From positions 1 through 64,000 of the forward strand of contig VZRS01009616.1 in the NCBI GenBank assembly GCA_013398055.1: 64,000 nt of DNA, in the 5' to 3' direction. The stretch comes from Ifrita kowaldi. Lineage: Eukaryota; Chordata; Aves; Passeriformes; Cinclosomatidae. This document shows positions 51,801 through 64,000 of this stretch, piece after piece; position 1 is the stretch's first letter; every line of letters starts with the position of its first letter. Made by a program: the position numbers and the translations under genes. Under the pieces are notes generated by a model. That model was not told the origin of the DNA and ran no database searches. It worked only from the letters and a program-made list of their open reading frames with translations.

Positions 51801-54800
51801 GCAAGGAGAGAAAGCTCCTTACATAATCCGCTGGAAGTCTCTTACATAAATCAGGTGCAAAATATCTAACTATTGGCAATTTATGTGGGTATATGGGCTG
51901 AGTTGTTTGTTGGGGTTTTTTTTAAAGAGGAAATATTTGATTTTAAACTACAGACCAGGAGCTAATTAAATAGAAGCATGCCCTCATTTTTTCTAAATAC
52001 TTTGCCTTTAAAAAAAGAATTAACAAGATAGAGCCACACCATAGTATTTCCTTGTCCTTTTCTCTTGCAAGCTATGAACAGAGGCAAACAACTTTGCCAC
52101 TGAATAATGATAGATAAAGTTGGAACTGGAATGTTTGTGGAAGGCAAAATAATCACCATGTGTTCTTTTACTAAAACAGAAGAGAAATGGGCAGATAGGA
52201 ATTTTTACACCTACATGAAATACTGATCAATTTTATGTCTCATAAAAAAAGACAAAAACCCCACATATGTGAACATTGTCCTGAAGTAATCATTACCAAA
52301 ACTGGAGTGTGAATGTCTAGCCAGAGTCCTAGCTGTTCTTCTTTCTAAATCATCATATTTACATAAGGAAGAAGAATTCAGTGAACTAGACGATGGTAAG
52401 TTACAGACCATATGCATGCTGATTTCACTGTTTTGAAATTAAAGTTTAGCAATTAACTGGTTTACTTTCTAATACGCTGTTTTTACCTTCTACACTACAG
52501 AGAAGATTTTTTTTCTGATTTCCTTGACAACAAAAGACAGAAAAAAAACCCCAAAACTTTCTTTTCATTTCAGCTGCAATGTTTTATTCTAGATGAAGGT
52601 GATTTTTTTTCTTTTTAAATCGGCAAATTCAAGGCAGGAGACTATTTCTAAATTAAAATTATAAACATTTCATTAAGATGTTAAAAAATGTTTCAAAGTC
52701 TGTAAAGAAATGTCTTTAACTTTTCTAATGGTTTTTTGTCTTAACAAAAACAATAATCCAGTCATGACATGATCTGAAAAATAGGTCTGGCTGTCAAAAC
52801 AGTAATTTTTAGATAATAATTTCTTTCTTCACAAAATGAAGCCTCTGCTACTAATACTGAATTCTATGTTTTCAAAAAATTTCTTTTTCAAAAATGCATT
52901 TGTAATAAATGTTTCCAAAATATTCCTCTAAAACTGTGGAATTAAAGACTGAAAATATTTTAAAGCATTTCTCTTCCTCGGAAAACCCAATATATAATCA
53001 AAAAATAATGTTTTAGATAACTAATAACATTTTACAGTGTGATTATGCAATGACATTAATTTTGTAATTTTTTAAAATAAAAATCAATGGGAACTTTACT
53101 GAAAAAGCACTTGAATTTTAATAAAAGTTCTTGGTTATCAGAACATGCATTATTACTATAAGAACTCCTTCAGCAACAGCAGTTCATCCAGGACTGGGCA
53201 TGCTCAGCTGTCAGTGCTTTATCCATATTCCTTGTAAACCCATTCTTAGGAGTAATTAAAACTGTTTCCAACAAGTGTGTATATTATGACAAAAAATTGC
53301 TTTCAGAAGGCACAAGCTGCAGAAGTTTTTTTGGGAAAAATGTCAGACACCATAGAAAAGAACCTCAAGTCTCCAATAGATACAAATATGGATTTTACTA
53401 ATAGAAATTAAAAGGAAGATCCTGAGGGATACTATGTTTAAAACAAACTATATAGATTATATTACTACATTGCAAAATTACCACCCTGTCAGAAAAATAA
53501 ATATATTATTTATCATCAGCATGTAGAGCATCCTCCTTTTCAAACCAGCAGATATCACAAACCATTTAAAATTCTACTGATGTATAACCTTCCATGTGAA
53601 TATTCTAATAATATCTACTGTGACTTTGACTTATGTCACAGTTCTTCATACATAGCACACTTTATGTTCACAATATAACTCACTTCTGGAGGACGATGTA
53701 CAGCAATCCTGAGTCACAGCTGACTCATGGAAAGGACAAGGTAGGCAGGTTACTTTCTTACTCAAGGATATGTTCTGTGCAAAAGTGACAACAGAAAAAT
53801 TTTTCAAGGACAACCTACAATGTGCTCTACTCCTCTCAGAACCTGTTAAGAGAACCCCAAAAGTATTTTGCATTCAGTAGTACCAATATCTTTTAATTCT
53901 TCTTCCTTACTTGGGGAAAACACTTGCATTGATGAGTCCACTAAATTTAATTTAATACTGGATGTGCATTTGAATCCGTAACTTGTAATTAATTAGTAAG
54001 TTTTCTTATATTTATTTTATTGCTTCCATTCAGACAAGACATTAGTGTATAAGACCGGCATGTTTACAAATATCTAAATCCCTTTTTTGTTGTAGCTGAT
54101 TTTTCGTATGTGTTAGGTCTTCATGGAGGTGAGGATATCTAGCTGGTGATATCCTAAGTGATATCTTCAAAAAAACCAAAAAACAAAGTAAGTGGAAGAG
54201 GCTCAAAAGGGACTAAATCAGTTTTGCAACACAAACACTTCTATTTTAGGATTAGCATAGAAGCTGAAGTTTAAAACCTGCCCTCAGCTGCAAATGACAG
54301 AAGTCAGAAAGCATTCTGGAAATCTCAGTACAGGGCTTGTCCTTTTCTACCTCCTTTCATTAAGGCCTCGCGTAATAATTCTTTGTGGGCAGCTGGTATG
54401 TGTACACTCTTGTTTCTGTAAACTTGTTTCTACAAGTTTATCAGGTTATGAACTTGGAAACACTTGCCTTTATGTTATGCCTGAGGTCATTCTCCCATCT
54501 CCAGAAAAATCAAATGAAGAATTGTAAAGCTGTAACAGTTCTTAATGTATAGGCCTAGAAAATTTCTGCTTTACATTCACTTCAATGTCATATGAATACT
54601 TCTTGCTTGTTTAAACAATCAGTGAGAAAGCAGAATTTCCATCTCATCTGGATGTCATCTTTAAAATAGATCTAAAAACATCTGTAAGTGTAAACTCTTT
54701 TTTTTTTTTTTCAACTATGAGTAGAAGAAACACTTTTGTGACTACTTTAAAGGGAGTCTTAGCACATCATTAACACCATGCCAATTAGGTAGCAAGGTTA

Positions 54801-56573
54801 TTTTGAAAAACAAAGAGACATCATGGTGTAGGACTCAAAAGTACAGCACTGGATTAGGACAAGCAGGATTTCATATATTTCATATTTATCTCCTAGAATT
54901 CTTCTAGAAGTCCTTTCTGGTTTATTCTGTCCCGGGGAAAAGTGTTTCTATTTCTATAACGTCTGCAAATACAAATAATGACCAGCAATAAAGAATTTCT
55001 TTTTCTGTATCTTCAAACATAGATCAGAACATTGATTTTTTTTTTATTACCTCAAGTTGCTACTGATCTTGTAATTCTTGCTATCATAGCACTGTAATAA
55101 TATGCAAGTAAGAAGCAAAATTATCATGGATATATTAAAACAGAAAACTGTCAGTGTATGGTTCAGATTCAAGCATGACTAAATTAAGAAGAATTGTACC
55201 CAGCTGAAATAGTGCAATCAGAAATTTTATGACAAAAGTAGACATTTTTGCAAGTCTGGTTCAGGTTGAGATCTTGTGTAAACATTTGGTTTGGAAGTTC
55301 AGTTATCAGCTTTCAGACTTAAATATAGGTTCCCAAGTAATCTTCACGGATACTCAGAAAGTATGCAGAGGTTTCTGTTTGAGTGGAAATAAAAGCATCT
55401 GCCCATGCACGGTATTATTTCTGAAGACTTAATCTGAGAACTTCTGAAGACACAGACAAGTTCAATTTGTGAAAAACTGTGCTGCTTCTTGAAAGCATTT
55501 TTTGAAATGACAGTTTCAGTAAACAATACCTCCTCGGATCTGCCCATACCATCCAATACTGAGCCTCTGTAGGGAGTATGTACAGTATCTGTAGATTGCT
55601 GACTGTATGCTCATAACGGCAGGCCACAGTTGTGGCAAGAAGTAGTAGTAGCTCACCCTGAAAATCATTACGACTACAGAAAAATAAATACATATTTCTT
55701 TCTTAATACAGGAGAATTTTAAACTTGTATTACAGCTAAGAGCCTAAGTAGAGTTACATGGAAAAGAAAATAAGATACTGAAGGTAGTTGAATATTCAAT
55801 AAAAAAGGATAAAGAGATGGGACAAGTCAGTTGATTTACTCTCCACATATACAGAGTGAGAATTTTAAATGTGTTTTGGCTGACAAAGTTTATGCTAGTT
55901 TATAGCAGATACAAACAGCAAACCAAATTACAGCAGAGTATCTGGATCTGATATGAATGTGTATCAATTAGTGAGCTATAAGAAATCCTTTATCTTAAAA
56001 TACTCCAATTTTCTTGGAATATTTCTAATATCAAGATTTTGCTGCTAATGAAAAATTATTTTAATAGGGGCAATTATTGGTGAACCTAGTGTTCACCAAT
56101 TCAGAAGTATTGTCTTCTACATGTTTTGACCAAAGATATGCAAAAATGTGCTTATGCACTAATTGTATGAGATAGTATTCATACTTGACCTTCGAGAAAA
56201 GAAAACATTGCAAATGTGTTCAGCATATCTTAATATCTTGGAAATTCATTATTTCCAATGTCAACTTGACATTATTTAGCAAAGGAAGTAGAAAAACACA
56301 AACTTAGTGTAAAATCTCCAAATTCCATCTCCAAAACATATTTCCCCAAATAGCATTTGTATTCATAGTACTAAAGAAAGTGTTTTTGGTTTTTTTTCCA
56401 GGAGATGAAAAAACTTATTTTTTGAATGCAGTATTTGTCTCAGTGTTCAATACCTATAAGATATTTGTCATTACAACAGGAAAAAAAAATACAAAAATCA
56501 GAATTTTGCACTTCATACTCAGATACTTTCATGAGTCTTATTTTGATAGTGACAATGTCCAAGAGTACTTTTG
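48890..56573. other. Unannotated AT-rich DNA, no gene seen
   Basis: Very A/T-rich, particularly 52.4-53.6 kb. No recognised repeats. A minus-strand segment 53,684-53,842 has splice-like edges but was not accepted as an exon. The hairpin at 56,076 is the only distinct short structure noted, along with AGGATATC/GATATCCT arms near 54,132-54,155. Confidence 0.55.
56076..56100. repeat. Inverted repeat with 10-base arms
   Basis: ATTGGTGAAC and GTTCACCAAT are perfect complements around the 5-base loop CTAGT. About one such hairpin is expected by chance in a window this size, so no function is implied. Confidence 0.75.
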
Positions 56574-57265
56574 ATCACAGAATCATAGAACCAATTACGT
56601 TGGAAAAGACCCCTGAGATCAAGCCCAACTTATGAGCAAACACCACCTTGTCAACTAGACCACGGCATGAAGTGTCGGGTCCAGACTTTTCTTAAACACC
56701 TCCAGGGAAGGTGACTCCACAACCTTCCTGGGTAGCCCATCCCAAGGTCTAATCACCCTTCCAGTGAGGAAATTCTTCCTGACGTCCAACCTGAACATCC
56801 CCCAGCTCAAGCTTGAGGCCACTTCCTTTTGTCCTATCGGTGGTTGCCTGAGAGAAGAGGCCGATCCCCAGCTGGCTGCAGCCTCCTTTCAGGTAGTCGG
56901 AGAGAGGTCTCTCCTGAGCCTCCTTTTCTCCAGGCTAAACAACCCCAGCTCCCTCAGCCACTCCTCATAGGGCTTGTGTTCCAGACCCTTCCCCAGCCTT
57001 GTTGCCCTTCTCTGGGCATTCTTCAGCACCTCAATGTCCTTCTTGCAGTGATGGGCCCAGAACTGGACACAGGATTTGAGGTGTGGCCTCACCAGTGCCC
57101 AACAGAGGGGAGCAATCATTGCCCTGGTCCTGCTGGCCACACTGTTGCTGATACAGGCCAGGGTGCCATTGGCCTTCTTGGCCACCTGGGCACACGCTGG
57201 CTCATGTTCAGCCACTGCTGACCAGCACCCCCAGGTCTCTTTCTGTCCCTTTGCTCAACTTGCTC
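56574..57265 (-). mobile_element. CR1 LINE 3' region, about 690 bases, reverse strand
   Basis: On the minus strand it reads from the 3' part of ORF2 (CASRTRAMIAPLCWALVRP, then HLKSCVQFWAHHCKKDIEVL and the EEWLRELGLFSLEKRRLR block) into the 3' tail. The tail ends at 56,574, where the plus strand reads GATCACAGAATCATAGAACC. The ORF2 remnant is open for 108 codons at 56,889-57,215 but stops early and lacks the reverse transcriptase. It is one of the better-preserved CR1 copies here. The 5' boundary near 57,265 is approximate. Confidence 0.92.
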
Positions 57266-58289
57266 CTTAACTACTTGCTCATTGATTGAAATGAGTGGGA
57301 AAACTTCCACATTGATTTTCATCAACTCCAGCTTAGGGCTTCACTTCCTCTGCAGACCGACTCTCACTCTACCCCATCTTACAGAATTCTGACCCTTTGA
57401 CACAGAAGTATGTTTTATCTACTTGTGCATTACCTTTTCCTTCTTACTCCTTCACTTTATTTATCTCTATGTTCCCATCTGCTTAGAGTCTCATTACAAA
57501 AAATAAAAATCTCATATGGATAAAAAAATCTGTAATTTTGGTTACTTCATGGTTTCAAATAAACCAACCTACCACAAAGAACTTTACTGTAGGTCTCCAA
57601 GATTCATCATTTTCTGTTTTGACAGATGATTGACTGTCATAACAAATTGACTGTCACAGTATAATTGGGATTTTTTAGAACTCATACATGGTAAAGAATG
57701 CAGTTCACCAACAATGATTGAAAGAAAAAAACCCCTAAAATCTGATACTAAATAGAAAAAAACTTAAAGGACAAGACATACTCAGCAAATGATGATTTGG
57801 AGCAGATTATTAGCTACACTATACAAAATAAGGTTACTACTCTACCTGGCCCTTAACTTCCATACACAGAAGTTCAGATTCCTGGTGATCATATGAAAGA
57901 TGCATATTCATCAATACAAACCTGTTTCTTCAGAGTGAACAGGAAAACTTTACACACTTCAATGAGAACTAAATTATCCCTGCTTTTGAAATAAAAAACA
58001 TGCCGCCAACATTTTATGGTTCTGAGCGAAAACTCAGTAGTATGGGAAATCATTTATTAAGATAGAAGATAGCCTGAATAAGACACTTCTAAAAGCTAAT
58101 TCTTAAATACTCTCCATTTCCTCTGCTTTTAATAGAGAACTTAAAAAGTAGGGAATATGTTTCCAAGAGGTTCTTGGATGGTGTCTCAGCCTCTACCATC
58201 CACTTTCAAGGACACAGGCAAAAAGTAAACTAACAGAGTTAAGCTTTATAAAATTGCACTATTTTTTCCAGCTTTTCCTCACTGTGTAA
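57266..58289. other. Unannotated AT-rich DNA
   Basis: Lies between two reverse-strand CR1 fragments. Nothing else recognised. Confidence 0.6.
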
Positions 58290-58428
58290 CAGGATAGAAT
58301 AGTTCAGCTGGAAGGGACCTACAATAATCATCTAGTCCTACTGCTCGACCACTTCAGGGCTGACCAAGTTAAATTGTATTGTTGAAGCCATTGTCCAAAT
58401 GCTTCTTAAACACTGAGAGGCATTGACT
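58290..58428 (-). mobile_element. CR1 LINE 3' end, short, reverse strand
   Basis: The plus strand reads GATAGAATAGTTCAGCTGGA, then CATCTAGTCCTACTGCTCGA, GACCACTTCAGGGCTGACCA and AATGCTTCTTAAACACTGAG, in the order of the complement of a CR1 3' tail. Homology fades after about 58,428. It is strongly 5'-truncated. Confidence 0.85.
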
Positions 58429-61084
58429 ATAGCTGTTATAAAAACTATGATGTCTATAATTTTGATGGCAACAGCTTCATTTATAGGGACTTGGATAACC
58501 ATCTGTGCTCTATTCTGTTCACCAGCACCATTATATTTTTTTCTCATATTCATTCATGTGCCTTTATAAACATTCAGATAATGAGCCATCAATAGTTAAT
58601 GCAGCAGTTGATGTACCTGGTTCAAGCTAAAATAATTGATATCAATGTTTATGAAGCAGATACAGAGTGAAATGGGAGTACATAGTCTTGTTGATTGCTT
58701 CAGGCATTCACCACATGTTCCTCCTCCTCTAAATATTTATGTTTCTGTCTTTTTTCCCTCGTATCCCATTTTATTCCTCTGCTGGATTGTCACACCAGTC
58801 TTCTTCAGTTATCAAGCATTTATTAAGAAGTCCAAAGCTTTTAAAAGAAAATCTCCTGCTTATAAATATTTGCAATATGCTACTGGATACACAGAACTTC
58901 AGAACAGCAAAGAAATAAACTCATACTTGAACATAATTCAAGTTTTTACTTGTATGTATAATTATACCTATGACTGTGCTCTGTTGGGAATATGATGGGA
59001 GTTAAAAAGAAAACATTGTCCAGAGAGGACCCAGCTAAAGCATTGTCTGACTTAAACCACAGATACCGTCAGTCTGTCTTTTATCAGATAATATTAGTTA
59101 GGAGTCATCCACCAGAATAAAATCGGTATTTAACAATATGAAAACAACTTTTATTCAGTTTTTTGTAAAAAAAAGAACTGCCATGCACTGTTACATTGCA
59201 TGTTCTGTTGCTGAGGAAGGAAAATCCTAAATTTTTCCTAAACGTTTCTTAGGTTGGGCACAACTAATACTTCAGCACTGCATTGCACTTAAACCATTGC
59301 AACTTTATAATGCCAAGTTTTCTTTGAATTCCACATGCTCTGTCTCCCCCCTACACATTTAAATCCTGTAAAAACATGTATTTCCATATTTACTCTATTA
59401 GAACTAATAGTTATGTTTAGTATCTGATTTTTTGCATACATCTCAATATGCTTGCCTCAATATTAATATCTTGAGACAAATAGCTAAGATAATTAGCAAA
59501 AAAGCATAATTCCAATTTGTTTATGAAAATATTTCTTTTATTTAGTAATCTAAACTAATTTTGGCAGTCACAAAGACTTGCTACTTGCACTGATTTTAGT
59601 GGGAACTGCATGGATTCAGAACACCTGAAAATTAACACATTTTTATTTAGTATCCTGCACAATTATACTTTAAGACAGAGGAAATTTAGAGATGGCAAAA
59701 AACACTGGGTCAAGCTTTAGTTTTTCCACATTAATACAGAGAGTCTCACTGGATTTTTGAGACAGAAAACTTGGAACTTTGACCTCAGACACATTTCACT
59801 CAGATCTCCATCTCACGGCTTGGAATTCTTTTTAAATTATTCCCTGGAAATGTGAGAAAAATGCATAATCTTGCAAGACAAAAAAAATAGATGGAGAACT
59901 TACAGAAATCCTTCACACAAGAGGATGTTTTTAGAATCTCAGGAAAAGTACTGATTATTCATTCAAATATACAGGATGCCATTGGTACTCTATGTTCTTC
60001 ATCATAGCCAGAAAGAAATAAATCACGAAAAAAAGCTATCATTCCATCTTCATCATAGGAACAAGAGCTGTTTTGAGAACCATATTGTGGGTCAAGCTAT
60101 TATTTTCACCCAAACAGCAAATGTCCAATCTTAAATAAACAAAGTCTATTTTAATTATTACTATTTAAAAATCTGTGTATTTATTTCTGTTGAGCTATTT
60201 TTCTATCTATGTATGTATTTGGACGATGCTAATACTTTGTATCCATGTATTGTATACACACACATCCGAACAAAAAACACAACCTCAGAATATGGCCCTA
60301 CTGACTAGCTGTTGGATCCCTGCAACTTTCTTGTCTCTGGCAGTAAAAAATTCATTGCTCACTGTATTGGAAGAAACTGCAAGGCTATCAACAAAATTCT
60401 CTAATCACAATCCTATTAAAGGTTAACATTGATCAAATTACATAAACTGGTTCAATAAAACAAGGTCATTACATTTCCCTCTTTGGATTTTCCTTTCTAT
60501 CATGCCTCCAGTAAGCATTTCTAAATGAGTGTTATCTTATTAGATCAAATAAAACCTTAATGATTACCACTATATTTCTATTACTGATTTTATTACTGAA
60601 TTATTGCAGCTAACAATTACGATTTAGTTGAAATGTATGGGGTACCAGAGGATATAAAGGGATTCATTTTAGTATTGCAGTTCCACTCTCCAAACAATTC
60701 TACTATCTATATCCAGAAAAAACAGATTTTCAAATAGTGATGACAATAATATCTATCGCAGAGAAAAAAATTTTTGTGACATCCAAAAGAATTTAAACTT
60801 TACCAGGTGTTTAGATTTCCACCACAGAGATTCACTGGAATCACAACATACTCAAACTTGCTGGAAATAAACAACATAAGTTTAAAAAAAAAAAAGAAAA
60901 TAGAGTTTCAAAGGTCTCTCTCAGTATAAATTATTCAATGATCTCTACCAAAGAATAACATATCTGGACTGCTTTAGTTTTAAAAGGTCTGTTTTAAAGA
61001 CAGGAGATTTTATACCCATGCATAGAAGAATTCAACTCATATCAGTTAAGCTGTTCAAAGCCATGCAAACTAGGCACCGTGCTC
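58429..61084. other. Unannotated AT-rich DNA, no gene seen
   Basis: The longest frame (58,636-58,995, 119 codons) has no recognised domain and shows no clear splice signals. Nothing else assigned. Confidence 0.55.
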
Positions 61085-61487
61085 CAGCCGCACCATCCCA
61101 AGTTGCAGAAGGCAAAGGCACGGACTGTGAGAATGCAGAACTGCTCACTGAAGAGTAGGTTTGAGATTATCTACATCATCTAAGGAAACTGAAGGTGCGC
61201 AAGTCCGTGGGACCTGATGAGATGCATCCAAATGTCCTGAGGGAGCTGGCAGATTAAGTGTCTAAGCCATTATCCATCATATTTGAGAAGTTGTGTCAGC
61301 CTTGTGAAGTTCCCACTGACTGGAAAAGCGGAAACGTAACCCTAATTTTTAAGAAGAGTAAAAAATAAGATCTAGGGAACTGAAGGTCAGTCAGTTTCAC
61401 CTCAGTGACAAGAAAGATCATGGAGCAGGTCCTTCTGGAAACTATGCTAAGGCACATGGAAAATAATGAGTTGACTGGTGACAGCCA
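61085..61487 (+). mobile_element. CR1 LINE ORF2 linker and start of reverse transcriptase
   Basis: Translates, with stops, as a diverged CR1 ORF2: GPDEMHPNVLRELAD, then LSIIFEKLCQPCEVPTDWKS, and IMEQVLLETMLRHMENN followed by LTGDSQ. In the family this is the linker and the beginning of the reverse transcriptase (fingers). Homology stops at about 61,487, before the catalytic palm. The matching 3' tail of the same orientation starts at 61,620, so the two pieces are probably one element with its middle lost. Confidence 0.9.
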
Positions 61488-61619
61488 ATAGTACTAAAAC
61501 AGATACATCATAGGTGCAGATTCCAATTATCAATACATGAAAAGCTTTATAGCCATTAAAAAATAAAATCTGCTACCATAAACAATCAGTCAAATCAGAA
61601 CTTTCTGGTAATGTAATAT
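61488..61619. other. Unrelated filler between two CR1 parts
   Basis: About 130 AT-rich bases that do not match CR1 lie between the ORF2 piece and the 3' tail piece. They could be filler DNA from a deletion repair event, a small insertion, or flank if the two pieces are separate insertions. Confidence 0.6.
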
Positions 61620-61872
61620 TCAAGAGACAATGAACACAAATGGAAACACAGAAGGTTCCTCCTGAACATCAGGAAACACTTTTTACTTTTTACAGTAAGG
61701 GTGACTGAACACTGGCACAGGTTGCCCAGAGAGGCTATGGAGTCTACCCTCAGATATTCAAAAGCCATCTGGACACAGTCCTGGGCAGCCTGTTCTTAGT
61801 AACCCTGCTGCAGCAGACAAGCTAGGCAAGGTGACCTCCTGAGGTTCCTTCCAACCTCAACTACTCTGTGAA
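61620..61872 (+). mobile_element. CR1 LINE 3' tail
   Basis: Contains GGTTCCTCCTGAACATCAGG, then GAACACTGGCACAGGTTGCC, CAAAAGCCATCTGGACACAG and GAGGTTCCTTCCAACCTCAA. It ends near ACTCTGTGAAT, a degraded terminal repeat. The tail type is the one expected for the ORF2 piece just upstream, which supports a single origin. Confidence 0.9.
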
Positions 61873-62819
61873 TAACAACTTCTAAGTAAATCACTGAGCA
61901 AGTACATTATTAATGAAAAAAATAAACTTGACTAGAGAGTGCTAACTTATTAACATCTACATATAAATAATATATTTTATACCTTGAAACTTATTCTTGA
62001 AAGTCTAAAAGAAACAATAAAAAAACCAAGACTAGTTCAGAATTGTTTATCAGAGTACATTTATAACTCTTATGGTTCTTATGTGTCATTCTTTCAGTGA
62101 CATACACTGTATTTTTCCAGTTTGTTTACAAGATAGCTAATCAAGGTGATATTTTCCAGACAATTTAGCTTAGAGAAGATTATGGTTAAATTTGCTTGAG
62201 AAAGTTGTAACTGAACATTTTCCTCTTTCTAGCACTCAAAAACAGATTTAGAGTTTCTAACCTTTTTAGTAGAACACTTTCTCACGCTACAGTAAAATAC
62301 CTAATTTTACTCCAATAAAATAAAAACATACTGTTAAGTATTAACACCTTATGCTTCCTCATTACAGTGTAGTTTATTGTATTTGGCATTATTTTTCTGG
62401 ACTCGAGAGTCATGACCTAAATACAATAAATTTCTGTTGTTGGGGAACATGCAGTGCAGATCCAAATACACATTCCTTAGAGCTTCAGCTGTCAACAGGC
62501 AGCTTTAGGAAGAATAAACAATATTACTTGTGAACTAGATTCTTAATATCTCCACAATAAAGTCTCAAAAAAAGAACATGGGATGTTCTGGGTCAAGTTC
62601 AGAGGTCAACCAGAGGTATTATGGCATATAATGTCTTTTATACCAGCTCCATCTTGAAAACAGTTTGGGGTTTTCACCATGTCTTTGTCTAAGAAAGATG
62701 CCATTCCTTCATAATTCCTGACCTTCTTCTGAAGAATGATCTACCTTTATTCATGGTACCCTATAATCATTTATTCCTTCATCAACATTATTTTTGGCTT
62801 AAAACATTCCTTTCATCTT
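61873..62819. other. Unannotated AT-rich DNA
   Basis: No gene or recognised repeat. Confidence 0.6.
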
Positions 62820-63800
62820 TACCTGTCCATTCCATCTTCCTGTCTCTCCAAGAAAACCTATGAAATCACACATAGTCCCGCTCAAGTCAGTTTTCCCCAG
62901 AAATAAGAAAACTTTAATTAGTCTTTTCAAGCAGAAGATGTTACTTCCTATTTCCTCTAGCAGTATTTTTCTGAATCTCTTCCAATTTGAGGTTGACTCT
63001 CAATCACTTCTGAGCCAAAACTCAGATAAATAAGGTCCAAACCACCCCTTGGTTTAACTGCATTAATATTTATCTCCTTCCAATAGAAATCTCTTACATA
63101 ACACATTTCAAAATGGCACTTTCCTTTTTTTTACACCCACCTCCCACTGGCTGCCTACCACCATTGTAAACCATATATTATCCCTCCTTACTGCTGCTAC
63201 CTAAAAGGTCATAAATTTTTTTATTACCTGCTAGATATAAGGCCTTCACCCTTTCACCATGCAATATCATCCCACCTCTGTTACTCTTGTTCTTGTGTAT
63301 TATCATATTCCCTTATTTGACAATTCAACTCAATTTTGTGTCATCCAAAATTTCCACTAGCATGCTTCTTCTCATGCTCGTTAACAAAAATTGATCTCAG
63401 AAGACAATATTAACTACTACTACTCTCCTTCCATCCCCTCAGGCTACTGTAAGTGGAAATTTTTCCTCTCCCTCCTTTATTACTTATCTTACTAATTATT
63501 ATATTGCTTTTCCTTACACACTCCCCATCTATTGGTAATTTAAATGGGGCGGCTTCAAAAGACATCATTTTAGGGATACTTTAGTTCCCTAATTTTAAAA
63601 GTCTGCTGCCAAAGAGTCATGATGAGTTACTTAGTATAATTTTGATAAATCCTTGTCATATTTTTAAGTTAGCTTTTTGACATTTTATTAGATTTTCCTC
63701 CAAATTAAGTTTCAAAGTCTTCCCTGTTATTTCATTTAGTCTACCTGATCTGTAATTGCCTGCTCATTTTTTCCCTCCTTCCTTAAACATAGCTGTTCAG
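62820..63800 (-). mobile_element. Probable ancient CR1/L3-like LINE remnant, reverse strand
   Basis: The plus strand carries degraded matches, in the expected order, to the complement of old CR1/L3-type LINEs. These are TCTGAATCTCTTCCAATTTG (about 62,972), TTTTGTGTCATCCAAAATTT then CATGCTTCTTCTCATGCTCG (about 63,333-63,381), TTTGACATTTTATTAGATTT (about 63,676), and a GTAATTGCCTGCTCATTTTT block (about 63,753). These correspond to the C-terminal region and reverse transcriptase of ORF2 on the minus strand. Divergence is extreme, so limits and family are uncertain. Confidence 0.45.
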
Positions 63801-64000
63801 TTACACATAGATGTTCATAACGTTAAGACTGCTAAATTATTGGAAATAAAATTTATTTCAATGATAGCACTTAGCATGACAACTATATTTCTGTAACTCA
63901 AATTTGAAAGACGTAGTTAATTATACATTGTTTGGTTGCAGTGCAGACCAGTATAAAAACTTACAGACATCTACAGTCATTGGCTACAGCATTAACAGCT

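Noticed and set aside
53684..53842. Minus-strand exon-like segment of 53 codons with a good GTGAGT donor
   Set aside because: Strong-looking splice sites are frequent by chance, the peptide matches no family I know, and no neighbouring exon was found on that strand.
55415..55693. 92-codon minus-strand frame after a TTTTTCTGTAG acceptor
   Set aside because: An equally good donor lies a few codons in, the peptide is unrecognised, and frames of this length are expected by chance here.

Overview
This window looks like AT-rich avian nuclear DNA. It is either intergenic or part of a very long intron. The best evidence for a bird is the many CR1 non-LTR retrotransposon fragments: about ten insertions on both strands. 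Most carry the typical CR1 3' tail (an ATTCTATG- or ATTCTGTG-like end) or recognisable ORF2 segments. No complete protein-coding gene, rRNA, tRNA, CRISPR array or bacterial-type operon is visible. The longer open frames are explained by CR1 (sense or antisense), low-complexity DNA, a GC-rich block, runs of N, or chance.

Layout. 1-149: reverse-strand CR1 reverse transcriptase fragment. 5.87-6.45 kb: internally deleted CR1. 12.77-13.40 kb: two CR1 tails facing each other. 13.4-28.2 kb: long stretch without recognised repeats, holding one weak exon-like segment (16.41-16.60 kb) and a GC-rich hairpin. 28.2-31.5 kb: internally deleted CR1 plus flank, present twice around a 349-base N gap. 33.3 kb: CR1 tail. 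34.04-35.17 kb: a 565-base sequence present twice around a single N. 38.3 kb: CR1 with intact 3' end. 39.8-40.0 kb: 198-base uninterrupted homopurine tract. 40.6 kb: CR1 tail. 43.2 kb: 25-base perfect palindrome. 48.5-48.9 kb: isolated GC-rich block. 56.6-57.3 and 58.3 kb: reverse-strand CR1. 61.1-61.9 kb: a CR1 split by unrelated sequence. 62.8-63.8 kb: probable very old CR1/L3-like remnant.

The most solid unusual result concerns the assembly. At both sites containing N, the end of the left contig repeats at the start of the right contig (about 1,370 and 565 bases). This is what unmerged contig overlaps look like, so roughly 1.9 kb is probably counted twice. The most interesting biological patterns are three CR1 copies that all lack the reverse transcriptase catalytic region while keeping the upstream linker and the 3' tail, and the homopurine microsatellite with a nested 17/11-base higher-order structure. 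I found no convincing new multi-gene system.
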